A stretch of DNA of 64,000 nt from assembly GCA_964511945.1 (NCBI GenBank), contig CAZEHO010000010.1:14055-78054 (forward strand), read 5' to 3'. Made by a program: the position numbers and the translations under genes. Shown here piece by piece: positions 51,417 through 59,233 of the stretch. The notes beneath the pieces are model-generated. The model did not search any database and was not told where the DNA came from. It saw nothing but the letters and a program-made list of their open reading frames with translations. Position 1 is the stretch's first letter. Every line of letters begins with the position of its first letter. This DNA is from CAZEHO01 sp964511945. Lineage in GTDB: Bacteria > Actinomycetota > Acidimicrobiia > Spongiisociales > UBA11373.

Positions 51417-54006
51417 CCAGCTGCGACCGGAGCTTTTCCAGCCGGGCCTCGGATTCCGCCGCCTTGGCGCGTTCCTTCTCGACCACTTCGGCCGGAGCGC
51501 GTTCGACGTATTGCGGATTGGACAGCTTCCTGTTCGATGCCGCGAGCAACCCCTCCTCGGAGGAGATTGCCTTGCCCAGCCGTTCCCGCTCGGCATCGAT
51601 ATCGACGATGCCCTCAAGCGAGATGAACGCCTGCAGCGGGCCCGCCACGAGACGGGTTCTCCCCGTGCGGTCCGGCAGCGTCGTCGACCACTCCGGAGCG
51701 ACCGACACCAGCGCATCGAGTTGGCCGGGCCACCAGTCGGCGGCAGCGCCGTCGGGATCGGCCACGATCACATCGAGCGGATGCCGCGGCCCGAGCCCGT
51801 GCTCCGCCCGGAAACGGCGGAAACCGGTCACCAGCTCCTGAAACACGCTGAAATGCTCCGGCATCTCGTAGGCCGGCGGCTCCGGCCAGTCGGCCCCGGC
51901 CAGCAGTTCGTCGCCCCCCAGATGCGACCAGAGCTCCTCGGTGAGGTATGGAATCACCGGGTGGAACAGCTTCAGCAGGTCCCGCATGACGATGCCGACC
52001 GCTCGAGCCGTCTCCGGTGCCCGGTCGGTCCGCAGCGGCGCCTTGGACAGTTCGAGGTACCAGTCGAACACCTCGGACCAGGCGAAGTTATAGAGCAGCC
52101 CGTAGGCGTCGCTGAAGCGGTACTCCTCGAACAGTTCATCGAAGCGCTGCGTCACTTCGTGGAGCCGGGCGAGAATCCAGCGCTCCTCCGGTGCCGGGTC
52201 GTCTGGGTATCCCCCGGCGGCGGGAATGTCGATCCCCTCCGTGTACGGCAGGGCGAAGCGGACCGCATTCCAGAGCTTGTTCCCGAATCGGCGGGCTGCG
52301 TCGACCCAATCCGGCTGATAGGGAACGTCCTGGCCGGGTGCGGCGGCCTGAATCAGGGCGAGCCGCAGCGCGTCGGCCCCGTGCTCTTCGACCACATCGA
52401 GTGGGTCGAGAGCGTTGCCCAGCGACTTGGACATCTTGCGCCCGTCGGGTGCGCGGATGAGGCCATGAATCACGACGTCCGGATAGGGCGGATCATCGAG
52501 GAAGTGGATCCCCATCTTGATCATGCGGGCCACCCAGAAGTAGATGATGTCGAAGCCGGTCACCATCACCGAGTTCGGGTAGAAGCGCTCGAGATCGTCG
52601 GTTTCCTCGGGCCATCCGAGTGTCGAGAACGGCCAGAGGCCCGAGGAGAACCAGGTGTCGAGGACGTCCTCCTCCTGGCGCAGTGATGTCGACCCGCAGT
52701 CACAGGCCGTCGGATCCTCCATCGCGACGATGATCTCGCCGCAGGCGTCGCAATACCACGCCGGGATTCGGTGACCCCACCAGATCTGACGGGAGATGTT
52801 CCAATCCCGCAGGTTCTCCATCCAGTGGAAATACGAGTTCTCCCACCGCTCCGGGATGAAACGGACCTCTCCGGAGCGCACCACATCGACCGCCGGCTCC
52901 ACCAGCGGGCGGACCTTGACGAACCACTGGTCGGACAGCAGGGGCTCGATTGCCGTCTTGCATCGGTAGCAGTGGCCCACCGAGTGCCGGTGCTCCTCGA
53001 CTCCGATCAGGTATCCCCCGGCCTCCAGCGCTTCCTTGACCGCGGCCCGGGCGGCGTAGCGGTCGAGACCTGAGAACCGGCCGCCGTTGTCGTTCACCAC
53101 CGCGCTGTCATCGAAGATGATGACGCTCGGGAGCCCGGCCCGCTGTCCGATCTCGAAGTCGATCGGGTCGTGCGCCGGTGTGACCTTGACGGCGCCGGTA
53201 CCGAACTCGGGATCGACGGCGGCGTCGGCCACTATCGGGATCTCACGATCGACCAGCGGAAGCATCACCGTGCGCCCGATCAGGTCGCGGTAGCGCTCGT
53301 CCTCGGGATGCACCGCCACCGCGGTGTCGCCCAGCATGGTTTCGGCACGAGTAGTGGCGACCTCGACGAAGCCATCGCCGTCCACGAGCGGGTACCGGAT
53401 GTGAACCATCTCGCCGAGGACGTCCTCGTGTTCGACCTCGATGTCGCTGAGCGCGGTGCGGCACCGGGGGCACCAGTTGGTGATCCGATTGCCGCGGTAG
53501 ATCAGCCCGTCTTCGTAGAGCCGGACGAAGACGGTTCGCACCGCCTTCGAGAGGCCCTCATCCATGGTGAAGCGCTCCCGGCTCCAATCGACGGAAAAAC
53601 CGAGACGCCGGATCTGGGTCATGATGCGGCCGCCGGAACGCCGTTTCCACTCCCACACCTGCTCGACGAACTGCTCGCGACCCAGGTCGAATCGGGTCAG
53701 ACCCTCGGCGGAGAGCTCACGCTCCACCACGTTCTGGGTAGCGATCCCGGCGTGGTCCATCCCCGGCACCCAGAGCGCGGCGTAGCCCTGCATCCTGCGC
53801 TTGCGGGTGATGGCGTCCTGGATGGCCATGTTGAGGGCATGACCCATGTGGAGAACGCCCGTGACGTTCGGGGGCGGGATGACGACGCAGAAGGGAGGAC
53901 CGTCGGGTCGATACTCAGGCCGGAAGATTCCGGCCGACTCCCAACGGTCGTACCAGTGCGCTTCGACGCGCTTGGGGTCGTACGCCGGCTCCATCAGTCC
54001 CGTCAC
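51403..54006 (-). CDS. valS: Valyl-tRNA synthetase
   Basis: Class Ia synthetase with editing domain. The longest frame is 867 aa. The HIGH motif is GVLHMGHALN, and KMSKS is in DGRKMSKSLGNALDP. Zinc-ribbon Cys pairs are seen (CPRC; CDAC and CDCG). A C-terminal coiled coil closes it. The start could be GTG 54006 or ATG 53994; neither has a Shine-Dalgarno, and TACACT at 54022-54027 may be the -10 box. valS-folC is a usual pair. Confidence 0.97.
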   Translation of the reverse strand: MTGLMEPAYDPKRVEAHWYDRWESAGIFRPEYRPDGPPFCVVIPPPNVTGVLHMGHALNMAIQDAITRKRRMQGYAALWVPGMDHAGIATQNVVERELSAEGLTRFDLGREQFVEQVWEWKRRSGGRIMTQIRRLGFSVDWSRERFTMDEGLSKAVRTVFVRLYEDGLIYRGNRITNWCPRCRTALSDIEVEHEDVLGEMVHIRYPLVDGDGFVEVATTRAETMLGDTAVAVHPEDERYRDLIGRTVMLPLVDREIPIVADAAVDPEFGTGAVKVTPAHDPIDFEIGQRAGLPSVIIFDDSAVVNDNGGRFSGLDRYAARAAVKEALEAGGYLIGVEEHRHSVGHCYRCKTAIEPLLSDQWFVKVRPLVEPAVDVVRSGEVRFIPERWENSYFHWMENLRDWNISRQIWWGHRIPAWYCDACGEIIVAMEDPTACDCGSTSLRQEEDVLDTWFSSGLWPFSTLGWPEETDDLERFYPNSVMVTGFDIIYFWVARMIKMGIHFLDDPPYPDVVIHGLIRAPDGRKMSKSLGNALDPLDVVEEHGADALRLALIQAAAPGQDVPYQPDWVDAARRFGNKLWNAVRFALPYTEGIDIPAAGGYPDDPAPEERWILARLHEVTQRFDELFEEYRFSDAYGLLYNFAWSEVFDWYLELSKAPLRTDRAPETARAVGIVMRDLLKLFHPVIPYLTEELWSHLGGDELLAGADWPEPPAYEMPEHFSVFQELVTGFRRFRAEHGLGPRHPLDVIVADPDGAAADWWPGQLDALVSVAPEWSTTLPDRTGRTRLVAGPLQAFISLEGIVDIDAERERLGKAISSEEGLLAASNRKLSNPQYVERAPAEVVEKERAKAAESEARLEKLRSQLDELG

Positions 54007-54069
54007 TCATCGTGAGCAGGGAGTGTAGTGCCGCGCCAACACGGCCCCGGGAGGGTCCCGACACGGAGC

Positions 54070-54095
54070 GAGGCCGGTGCCTACGCACCGGCCTC
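54070..54095. terminator. Strong GC hairpin upstream of valS
   Basis: GAGGCCGGTGC-CTAC-GCACCGGCCTC is a perfect 11-bp stem with a four-base loop. There is no T-run on either side. It could end a short upstream RNA or be part of a valS leader. Confidence 0.5.
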
Positions 54096-54205
54096 GTACC
54101 CTTCCTCCTCCGCCGGGCCGGGACCACGGGCCCGCCGGGTTCTCCACCCGCCGTCAGCCTGAAGACGATGCGACCACCGTAGGTGGTGGATGCTGAAGGT
54201 TCAAC
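54070..54205 (-). ncRNA. Candidate structured RNA upstream of valS
   Basis: On the minus strand an extended -10 element (TG-T-GATAAT, hexamer at 54211-54216) is followed by about 135 nt with several nested helices: CCACC-TAC-GGTGG, GGGT-GGAGA-ACCC, CGGGCC/GGCCCG, and the 11-bp hairpin at the end. A separate TACACT box for valS follows. It could be a small RNA or a valS leader. A piece reading GGGTGGAGAACC is only partly like a T-box, so that identity is not claimed. Confidence 0.35.
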
Positions 54206-54257
54206 CACCGATTATCACAACCGGGCGTCATTGCTGAGTATCGCGATGGACTAGTTA

Positions 54258-54298
54258 CCGATAGCTCGTCGCTCGTGGCCCGTCGCCTATTGTCTCCG
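54258..54298. repeat. Degenerate 7-bp tandem repeat, array F
   Basis: Units such as TCGCTCG and TGGCCCG repeat with a 7-base period directly upstream of the MFS gene and run into its -10 box. Confidence 0.5.
54288..54293 (+). promoter_or_regulatory. Leaderless -10 box (TATTGT) for the MFS gene
   Basis: TATTGT ends exactly six bases before the ATG at 54300, with no Shine-Dalgarno. Confidence 0.6.
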
Positions 54299-54299
54299 C

Positions 54300-55520
54300 A
54301 TGGCGCTCGGACCCCGCTTCACCAGATTGTGGGTGGCAGCCGCCATCTCCAACCTCGGCGACGGCGTCATGGGAGTCGCCTTCCCGCTGCTGGTGGCGTC
54401 GATCACCCGTGATCCCCTGCTGGTTGCCGGGGCCGCCTTCGCCAATCGGATCCCCTGGCTGCTGTTCGCCCTCCCGGCCGGAGCCCTCGTCGACCGTATG
54501 GATCGGCGCCGGGTCATGGTGGCGGTGGATTGGTCCCGCGCCGTCGTCGTCGGTGTCCTCGGAGCGTGGCTGCTCGTCGGTAACGTCCCCCTGGCGGTCA
54601 TCTACGTCGGCGCGTTCCTCCTCGGCTCGGCCGAGACGATGTTCGATACGTCGTCGGAAGCGGTCATTCCGGCCCTCGTCGAATCCAGCCAGCTCGATGC
54701 GGCCAACGGTCGGTTGCAGGCGGCCGAGTGGGTCACCAACAGCTTCGCCGGGCCCCCGCTGGGCGCTGCGCTGTGGGCGCTGGCCGCCTCGGCCCCATTC
54801 CTCTTCGACGCCGGAAGCTTCGTGATCGCTGCGGTACTCGTCGCAACGATCTCGGGATCCTTCCGGTCGGAGCGGATCCCAGACCCGGCGACCAAGCTGC
54901 GAACCGACATCGCCGAGGGGTTGCGCTGGCTCTGGGGCCACACCGTGCTCCGCACCACCGCGCTGATGGCGGGAGTCACCAATCTGGTCGGCACCGGCAT
55001 CGTGGCGATCTTCGTGCTCTTCGCTCAGGACATCCTGGGACTCGGCGACATCGGCTACGGGCTGATCCTGGCCACAATCGGAGTGGGTGGTCTCATCGGC
55101 GCGGTCGGCGCTTCAGCGGTCGTCAAGCGGATCGGCCCGGGCACCACGTTGCTGTCGACGGTCGTCGCACTCGCCGCGGCGAGCATTATCACCGGGTTCA
55201 CCAGCAGTCCATGGGTGGCGGCCGTGGCCACCTTCATCTTCGGCATGTTCATCGCGATGTGGAACGTCGTGGCGATCTCACTGCGCCAGAGCTTGACCCC
55301 CGACGAGTTGCGGGGACGAGTTGCCAGCGTCGCCCGGCTGCTGGCCTGGGGAACGCAGCCGCTGGGAGCGCTGCTCGGCGGCGTGGTGGCCAATCTGGTG
55401 GGTCTGCGCGGACCGTTCTACGTGGCCGCCGTCGTCTGGCTGGCGCTGGCCCTCGCCGCTGCACCGATCGTCAGCAACACGCGCATCAATGCGCTGAAGA
55501 AAGCCCGGCAGGCCGACTAG
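54300..55520 (+). CDS. MFS transporter (EntS/MFS_3-like exporter)
   Basis: A 406-aa transporter with about twelve membrane helices in two halves. LVDRMDRRRVMVAVDW is the MFS loop 2-3 motif (DRxxRR). DTSSEAVIPALV and LTPDELRGRVASVARL are typical of the drug or siderophore exporter group. The substrate is unknown. It is convergent with clpX; the two stop codons share the palindrome CTAG. Confidence 0.87.
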   Translation: MALGPRFTRLWVAAAISNLGDGVMGVAFPLLVASITRDPLLVAGAAFANRIPWLLFALPAGALVDRMDRRRVMVAVDWSRAVVVGVLGAWLLVGNVPLAVIYVGAFLLGSAETMFDTSSEAVIPALVESSQLDAANGRLQAAEWVTNSFAGPPLGAALWALAASAPFLFDAGSFVIAAVLVATISGSFRSERIPDPATKLRTDIAEGLRWLWGHTVLRTTALMAGVTNLVGTGIVAIFVLFAQDILGLGDIGYGLILATIGVGGLIGAVGASAVVKRIGPGTTLLSTVVALAAASIITGFTSSPWVAAVATFIFGMFIAMWNVVAISLRQSLTPDELRGRVASVARLLAWGTQPLGALLGGVVANLVGLRGPFYVAAVVWLALALAAAPIVSNTRINALKKARQAD

Positions 55521-56788
55521 GCGGAGCGCTCGTGACGTTCCCGGACCGCGTCCTGGATGGGGATGAGGGTCGGGTTCACCCGCTCCTTGACCACATCGCC
55601 GTCGATGACCACGCGGGCCACGTCGTCGCGGCTCGGCAGGTCGTACATGGTGTTGAGCAGCACCTCTTCGAGGATGGCACGAAGCCCGCGAGCGCCGGTG
55701 CCGCGCAGCAGCGCTTGATCGGCAATGGCCTGCAGAGCTGGGTCGTCGAAGACGAGTTCGACGCCGTCCATCTCGAAGAACTTGGCGAACTGCTTGACCA
55801 GGGCGTTCTTCGGCTCGACCAGGATCCGGATGAGCGCATCCATGTCGAGGTCCTCGACGGTAGACACCACCGGCAGCCGGCCGATGAATTCCGGAATCAG
55901 TCCGAAGGAGAGCAGATCCTCGGGGAGCACCTGGGCCAGGGTCGCCGAGTCGCGCTGCTTCGGAGCGTGAACGTGGGCATCGAAACCAACCGCCCGCTTG
56001 CCGACCCGGCTCTCGATGATGTGTTCGAGCCCGGAGAAGGCGCCGCCGCAGATGAACAGCATGTTGGTGGTGTCGATCTGCAGGAACTCCTGGTGCGGGT
56101 GCTTGCGCCCGCCCTGGGGTGGGACCGAGGCCACGGTGCCCTCGAGGATCTTCAGCAGCGCCTGCTGCACACCCTCGCCGGAGACATCGCGGGTGATCGA
56201 CGGGTTCTCCGCCTTGCGGGCGATCTTGTCGATCTCGTCGATGTAGATGATCCCCTGCTCGGCCCGCTTGATGTCGTAGTCGGCGGCCTGGATCAGCTTC
56301 AGCAGGATGTTCTCGACGTCCTCGCCGACGTAACCGGCTTCGGTCAGTGCAGTTGCATCGGCGATGGCGAACGGAACGTTGAGCATCCTGGCCAGCGTCT
56401 GCGCCAGCAGCGTCTTGCCGCAGCCGGTGGGCCCGATCAGCAGGATGTTCGACTTCTGGAGCTCGATGTCGTCCTTGCCCGCCCGCTGGCCGGCCCGCAC
56501 CCGCTTGTAGTGGTTGTAGACCGCGACCGAGAGCACCTTCTTGGCGCGGTCCTGGCCGACGACGTAGTCGTCGAGGAAACCGAAGATCTCCGACGGCTTC
56601 GGAAGTTCGGTGAGCGGGGTCTCTTCTGTGGTGGCGAGTTCCTCTTCAATGATCTCGTTGCAGAGATCGATGCACTCGTCACAGATGTAGACACCCGGTC
56701 CGGCGATGAGTTTCTTGACCTGCTTCTGCGATTTGCCGCAGAAGCTGCACTTCAGGAGATCGCCGCCTTCGCCGAACTTCGAAACCAC
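55517..56788 (-). CDS. clpX: ATP-dependent Clp protease ATP-binding subunit ClpX
   Basis: AAA+ unfoldase that feeds ClpP. The protein is 423 aa. The N-terminal zinc domain is CSFCGKS and CDEC. Walker A is GPTGCGKTLLAQ, Walker B IIYIDEIDKI, and the RKH pore loop is GGRKHPHQ. GTG 56788 is chosen because GGGGGAG lies four bases upstream. It is ten bases from clpP in the tig-clpP-clpX order. Confidence 0.97.
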   Translation of the reverse strand: MVSKFGEGGDLLKCSFCGKSQKQVKKLIAGPGVYICDECIDLCNEIIEEELATTEETPLTELPKPSEIFGFLDDYVVGQDRAKKVLSVAVYNHYKRVRAGQRAGKDDIELQKSNILLIGPTGCGKTLLAQTLARMLNVPFAIADATALTEAGYVGEDVENILLKLIQAADYDIKRAEQGIIYIDEIDKIARKAENPSITRDVSGEGVQQALLKILEGTVASVPPQGGRKHPHQEFLQIDTTNMLFICGGAFSGLEHIIESRVGKRAVGFDAHVHAPKQRDSATLAQVLPEDLLSFGLIPEFIGRLPVVSTVEDLDMDALIRILVEPKNALVKQFAKFFEMDGVELVFDDPALQAIADQALLRGTGARGLRAILEEVLLNTMYDLPSRDDVARVVIDGDVVKERVNPTLIPIQDAVRERHERSA

Positions 56789-56798
56789 GTCGCTCCCC

Positions 56799-57407
56799 CT
56801 AGCCTCCGACGGGCGTCAGTGTGCGTGCCTGCAGAACCTCGTCGACCGCACCGTAGGCCTTCGCCTCTTCGGCAGTCATCCAGAAGTCACGATCGGTGTC
56901 GGCCCGGATCTTCTCGATGTCCTGGCCGGTGTGCTCGGCGAGCATCTGGTTCATCTCTTCCTTGACCCGGATGATCTCCTTGGCGTGGATCTCGATATCC
57001 GTGGCCTGGCCCTCGAGACCGCCGATGTGCGGCTGATGCAGCATGACCCGAGCGTGCGGAAGGGCGAAACGTTTGCCGGGGGCGCCGGAGGCCAGGAGCA
57101 CCGCGGCAGCCGACGCGGCCTGTCCCATGCAATAGGTGGCAACGTCGTTCTTGATGAACCCGATGGTGTCGTAGATCGCCATCAGCGACGTCATCACGCC
57201 GCCCGGTGAGTTGATGTACAGCGCGATGTCCTTCTCCGGATCGTCGCCTTCAAGGTGCAGCAACTGCGCCATGATCAAGTTGGCGACGTTGTCGTCGATG
57301 GGGGTGCCGAGGAAGATGATGCGTTCCTTGAGCAGGCGGCTGTAGATGTCGAATGCCCGCTCACCCCGGCTGGTCTGCTCGACGACGGTCGGGACCAGGT
57401 AACTCAT
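56799..57407 (-). CDS. clpP: ATP-dependent Clp protease proteolytic subunit
   Basis: Serine protease barrel. The protein is 202 aa from ATG 57407. The catalytic Ser is in GQAASAAAVLLASG, and the His in RVMLHQPHIGG. LYINSPGGVMTSLMAIYD is the family block. Only one clpP is seen, although Actinobacteria usually have two. It follows trigger factor by seven bases; the longer frame is rejected. Confidence 0.97.
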   Translation of the reverse strand: MSYLVPTVVEQTSRGERAFDIYSRLLKERIIFLGTPIDDNVANLIMAQLLHLEGDDPEKDIALYINSPGGVMTSLMAIYDTIGFIKNDVATYCMGQAASAAAVLLASGAPGKRFALPHARVMLHQPHIGGLEGQATDIEIHAKEIIRVKEEMNQMLAEHTGQDIEKIRADTDRDFWMTAEEAKAYGAVDEVLQARTLTPVGG

Positions 57408-57414
57408 GCTTCGA

Positions 57415-58809
57415 TTACTCCTCGTCCGCTGAGGCTTCGTCCACTTCATCGGCGTCGGCGCCCTCGGCGTCCGCATCCGTGTCGCTGGCCGGAGCCTCAG
57501 GCTGTGTGAACTCGATCTCGTTGCCCTCGGCATCAACCGCCACCGCCAGCTCGAGGAGCCGGTCGATCGCCTTGCGCCTCAGGATATCACCGGCCAGTGT
57601 CTTCTCTTGGGCACCTTGTTCGAGCACCTCTCGGTACTCCTCGACCGTTGTTTCGGCCGCCTCGGCAAGCGACTCGATGGTTTCGCTGAGTTCGTCGTCG
57701 GCAACTTCGAGCCCCTCTTGGCGGGCAATCCCCTCGAGAAGCACGCGGGTCCGCAGGTTCAGATTGGCCTGTTCCCGCAGGTCGTCGACGAACGCCTGCT
57801 GATCCTGACCCGTGAGCTGGAAGTACTGCTCGATGGTGATTCCCTGCGCACTGAGACGGTGTGCAAAGCGATGCAGCGTGGCATCCATCTCACCCTCGAC
57901 CAGGGCATCGGGGAGATCGATGACAAGCTCCTCGCGAAGGTCACCGACCACCTGCTGCTCGAACTGTGCCCGCAGTGCCGACTCGCGCACAACATTCATC
58001 TGCTCGGCGAGCGACTCCCGCATCTCAGCCACAGACTCGAACTCGGAGACCTCTTCGACCCACTCGTCGGTGACGTCGGGAAGCTGCTTGGCCTTCACCT
58101 GTTTCACCAGGACCCGGGCAGTCACCTCTTCACCGGCGTGCTCGCCGATGGTTTGAGGCAGGGTGGTTGAGAACTCCTCGATGGTGCCGGCGCCCCTGCC
58201 GCGCAGCGCATCGTCGAGACCCTCGAGGAACGATCCGGAGCCGATCTCATACATGAGATCGTTAGCCGATCCGGCCTCGACCTCTTCGCCGGCGGCGGAG
58301 GTCTTCAGGTCGATCAGGACGTAGTCGCCGTCGAAGCCTTCCCGCTCGACGTCCTGGAGTTCGGCGAACTGGTCGCGCATCCGGTCGATCTGCTCGTCGA
58401 TCTGCTGATCGTCGATCGGTGGGGCGTCGAGTTCGACCTTGCGGCCTTCGTACTCGGGGATGTCGCTCGCCTCGGGCCACAGCGTGACCCGCACGTCGAT
58501 GTCGACACCGCCTTCGTTGTCACGGATCTCGTCGACCCGCGGCGTTGCGGCAGGCTCGAGGTCCGAACTCTCCAGCGCCTCGGTGACCAGCCCCGGCAGC
58601 GCTTCTTCGATCGCCTCCTGCTGGAGGGTTTCGCTGCCCACCATCGATTCGACGATCCGGCGCGGCGCCTTGCCGGGACGGAATCCCTTGATCTTCAGTT
58701 GCCCCGACAGACGTCGGGCTGCACGGTTCTTGGCGGCTTCGAGCGTTTCACCGTCGACGGCAATGGTGATGATTCGCTCGAAAGGGCCGGCCTCTTTGAC
58801 CTCGGTCAC
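57415..58809 (-). CDS. tig: Trigger factor
   Basis: Ribosome-bound chaperone with prolyl isomerase activity. The protein is 464 aa from GTG 58809, which has AAGGAG five bases upstream; ATG 58827 lacks one. The ribosome-binding signature GFRPGKAP lies near residue 45. The PPIase domain (DGDYVLIDL; SGSFLEGLDDALRG) and the SurA-like C-domain follow. The tail is very acidic and Ala-rich. Confidence 0.95.
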   Translation of the reverse strand: MTEVKEAGPFERIITIAVDGETLEAAKNRAARRLSGQLKIKGFRPGKAPRRIVESMVGSETLQQEAIEEALPGLVTEALESSDLEPAATPRVDEIRDNEGGVDIDVRVTLWPEASDIPEYEGRKVELDAPPIDDQQIDEQIDRMRDQFAELQDVEREGFDGDYVLIDLKTSAAGEEVEAGSANDLMYEIGSGSFLEGLDDALRGRGAGTIEEFSTTLPQTIGEHAGEEVTARVLVKQVKAKQLPDVTDEWVEEVSEFESVAEMRESLAEQMNVVRESALRAQFEQQVVGDLREELVIDLPDALVEGEMDATLHRFAHRLSAQGITIEQYFQLTGQDQQAFVDDLREQANLNLRTRVLLEGIARQEGLEVADDELSETIESLAEAAETTVEEYREVLEQGAQEKTLAGDILRRKAIDRLLELAVAVDAEGNEIEFTQPEAPASDTDADAEGADADEVDEASADEE

Positions 58810-58865
58810 CTCGGCTCCTTCACGCATCAGAGGACGAGACGGCCCATCTGGGCCGCCTCGCTCGG

Positions 58866-58940
58866 GGTGACCGAGGGGACTCGAACCCCCGACCTCCAGG
58901 GCCACAACCTGGCGCTCTAACCGCCTGAGCTACGGTCACC
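58866..58940 (-). tRNA. tRNA-His(GTG)
   Basis: Cloverleaf with anticodon stem CCAGG/CCTGG and loop TTGTGGC. An extra 5' G (-1) faces a C discriminator, the histidine identity element. CCA is not encoded. Confidence 0.97.
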
Positions 58941-58952
58941 ATGAGGATCCGG

Positions 58953-59025
58953 TACCCCCGGAGGGATTCGAACCCCCGACCAAGAGCTTAGAAGGCTCCT
59001 GCTCTGTCCTCTGAGCTACGGGGGC
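58953..59025 (-). tRNA. tRNA-Arg(TCT)
   Basis: Acceptor GCCCCCG/CGGGGGT, anticodon loop CTTCTAA (TCT, reads AGA/AGG), TpsiC loop GTTCGAAT. CCA is not encoded. It lies 12 bp from tRNA-His. Confidence 0.97.
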
Positions 59026-59044
59026 ACGGGCCCGGAGACCCTCG

Positions 59045-59116
<72 letters not shown>

Positions 59117-59233
59117 CTGCTCCCGGCGGAGGATAGCGGGGGGTGTCTGGAACCCTCACTATCGAGGGGCCATTCGCCTCTTGACACCCGGCGCCGGCGT
59201 CCGGCACCCTATGAGGAGCGGTGAGGGTGACAG

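Noticed and set aside
54100..54200. T-box riboswitch for valS
   Set aside because: Only part of the T-box sequence is matched, and I could not place a stem I with a valine specifier loop. Kept as an unclassified structured region.
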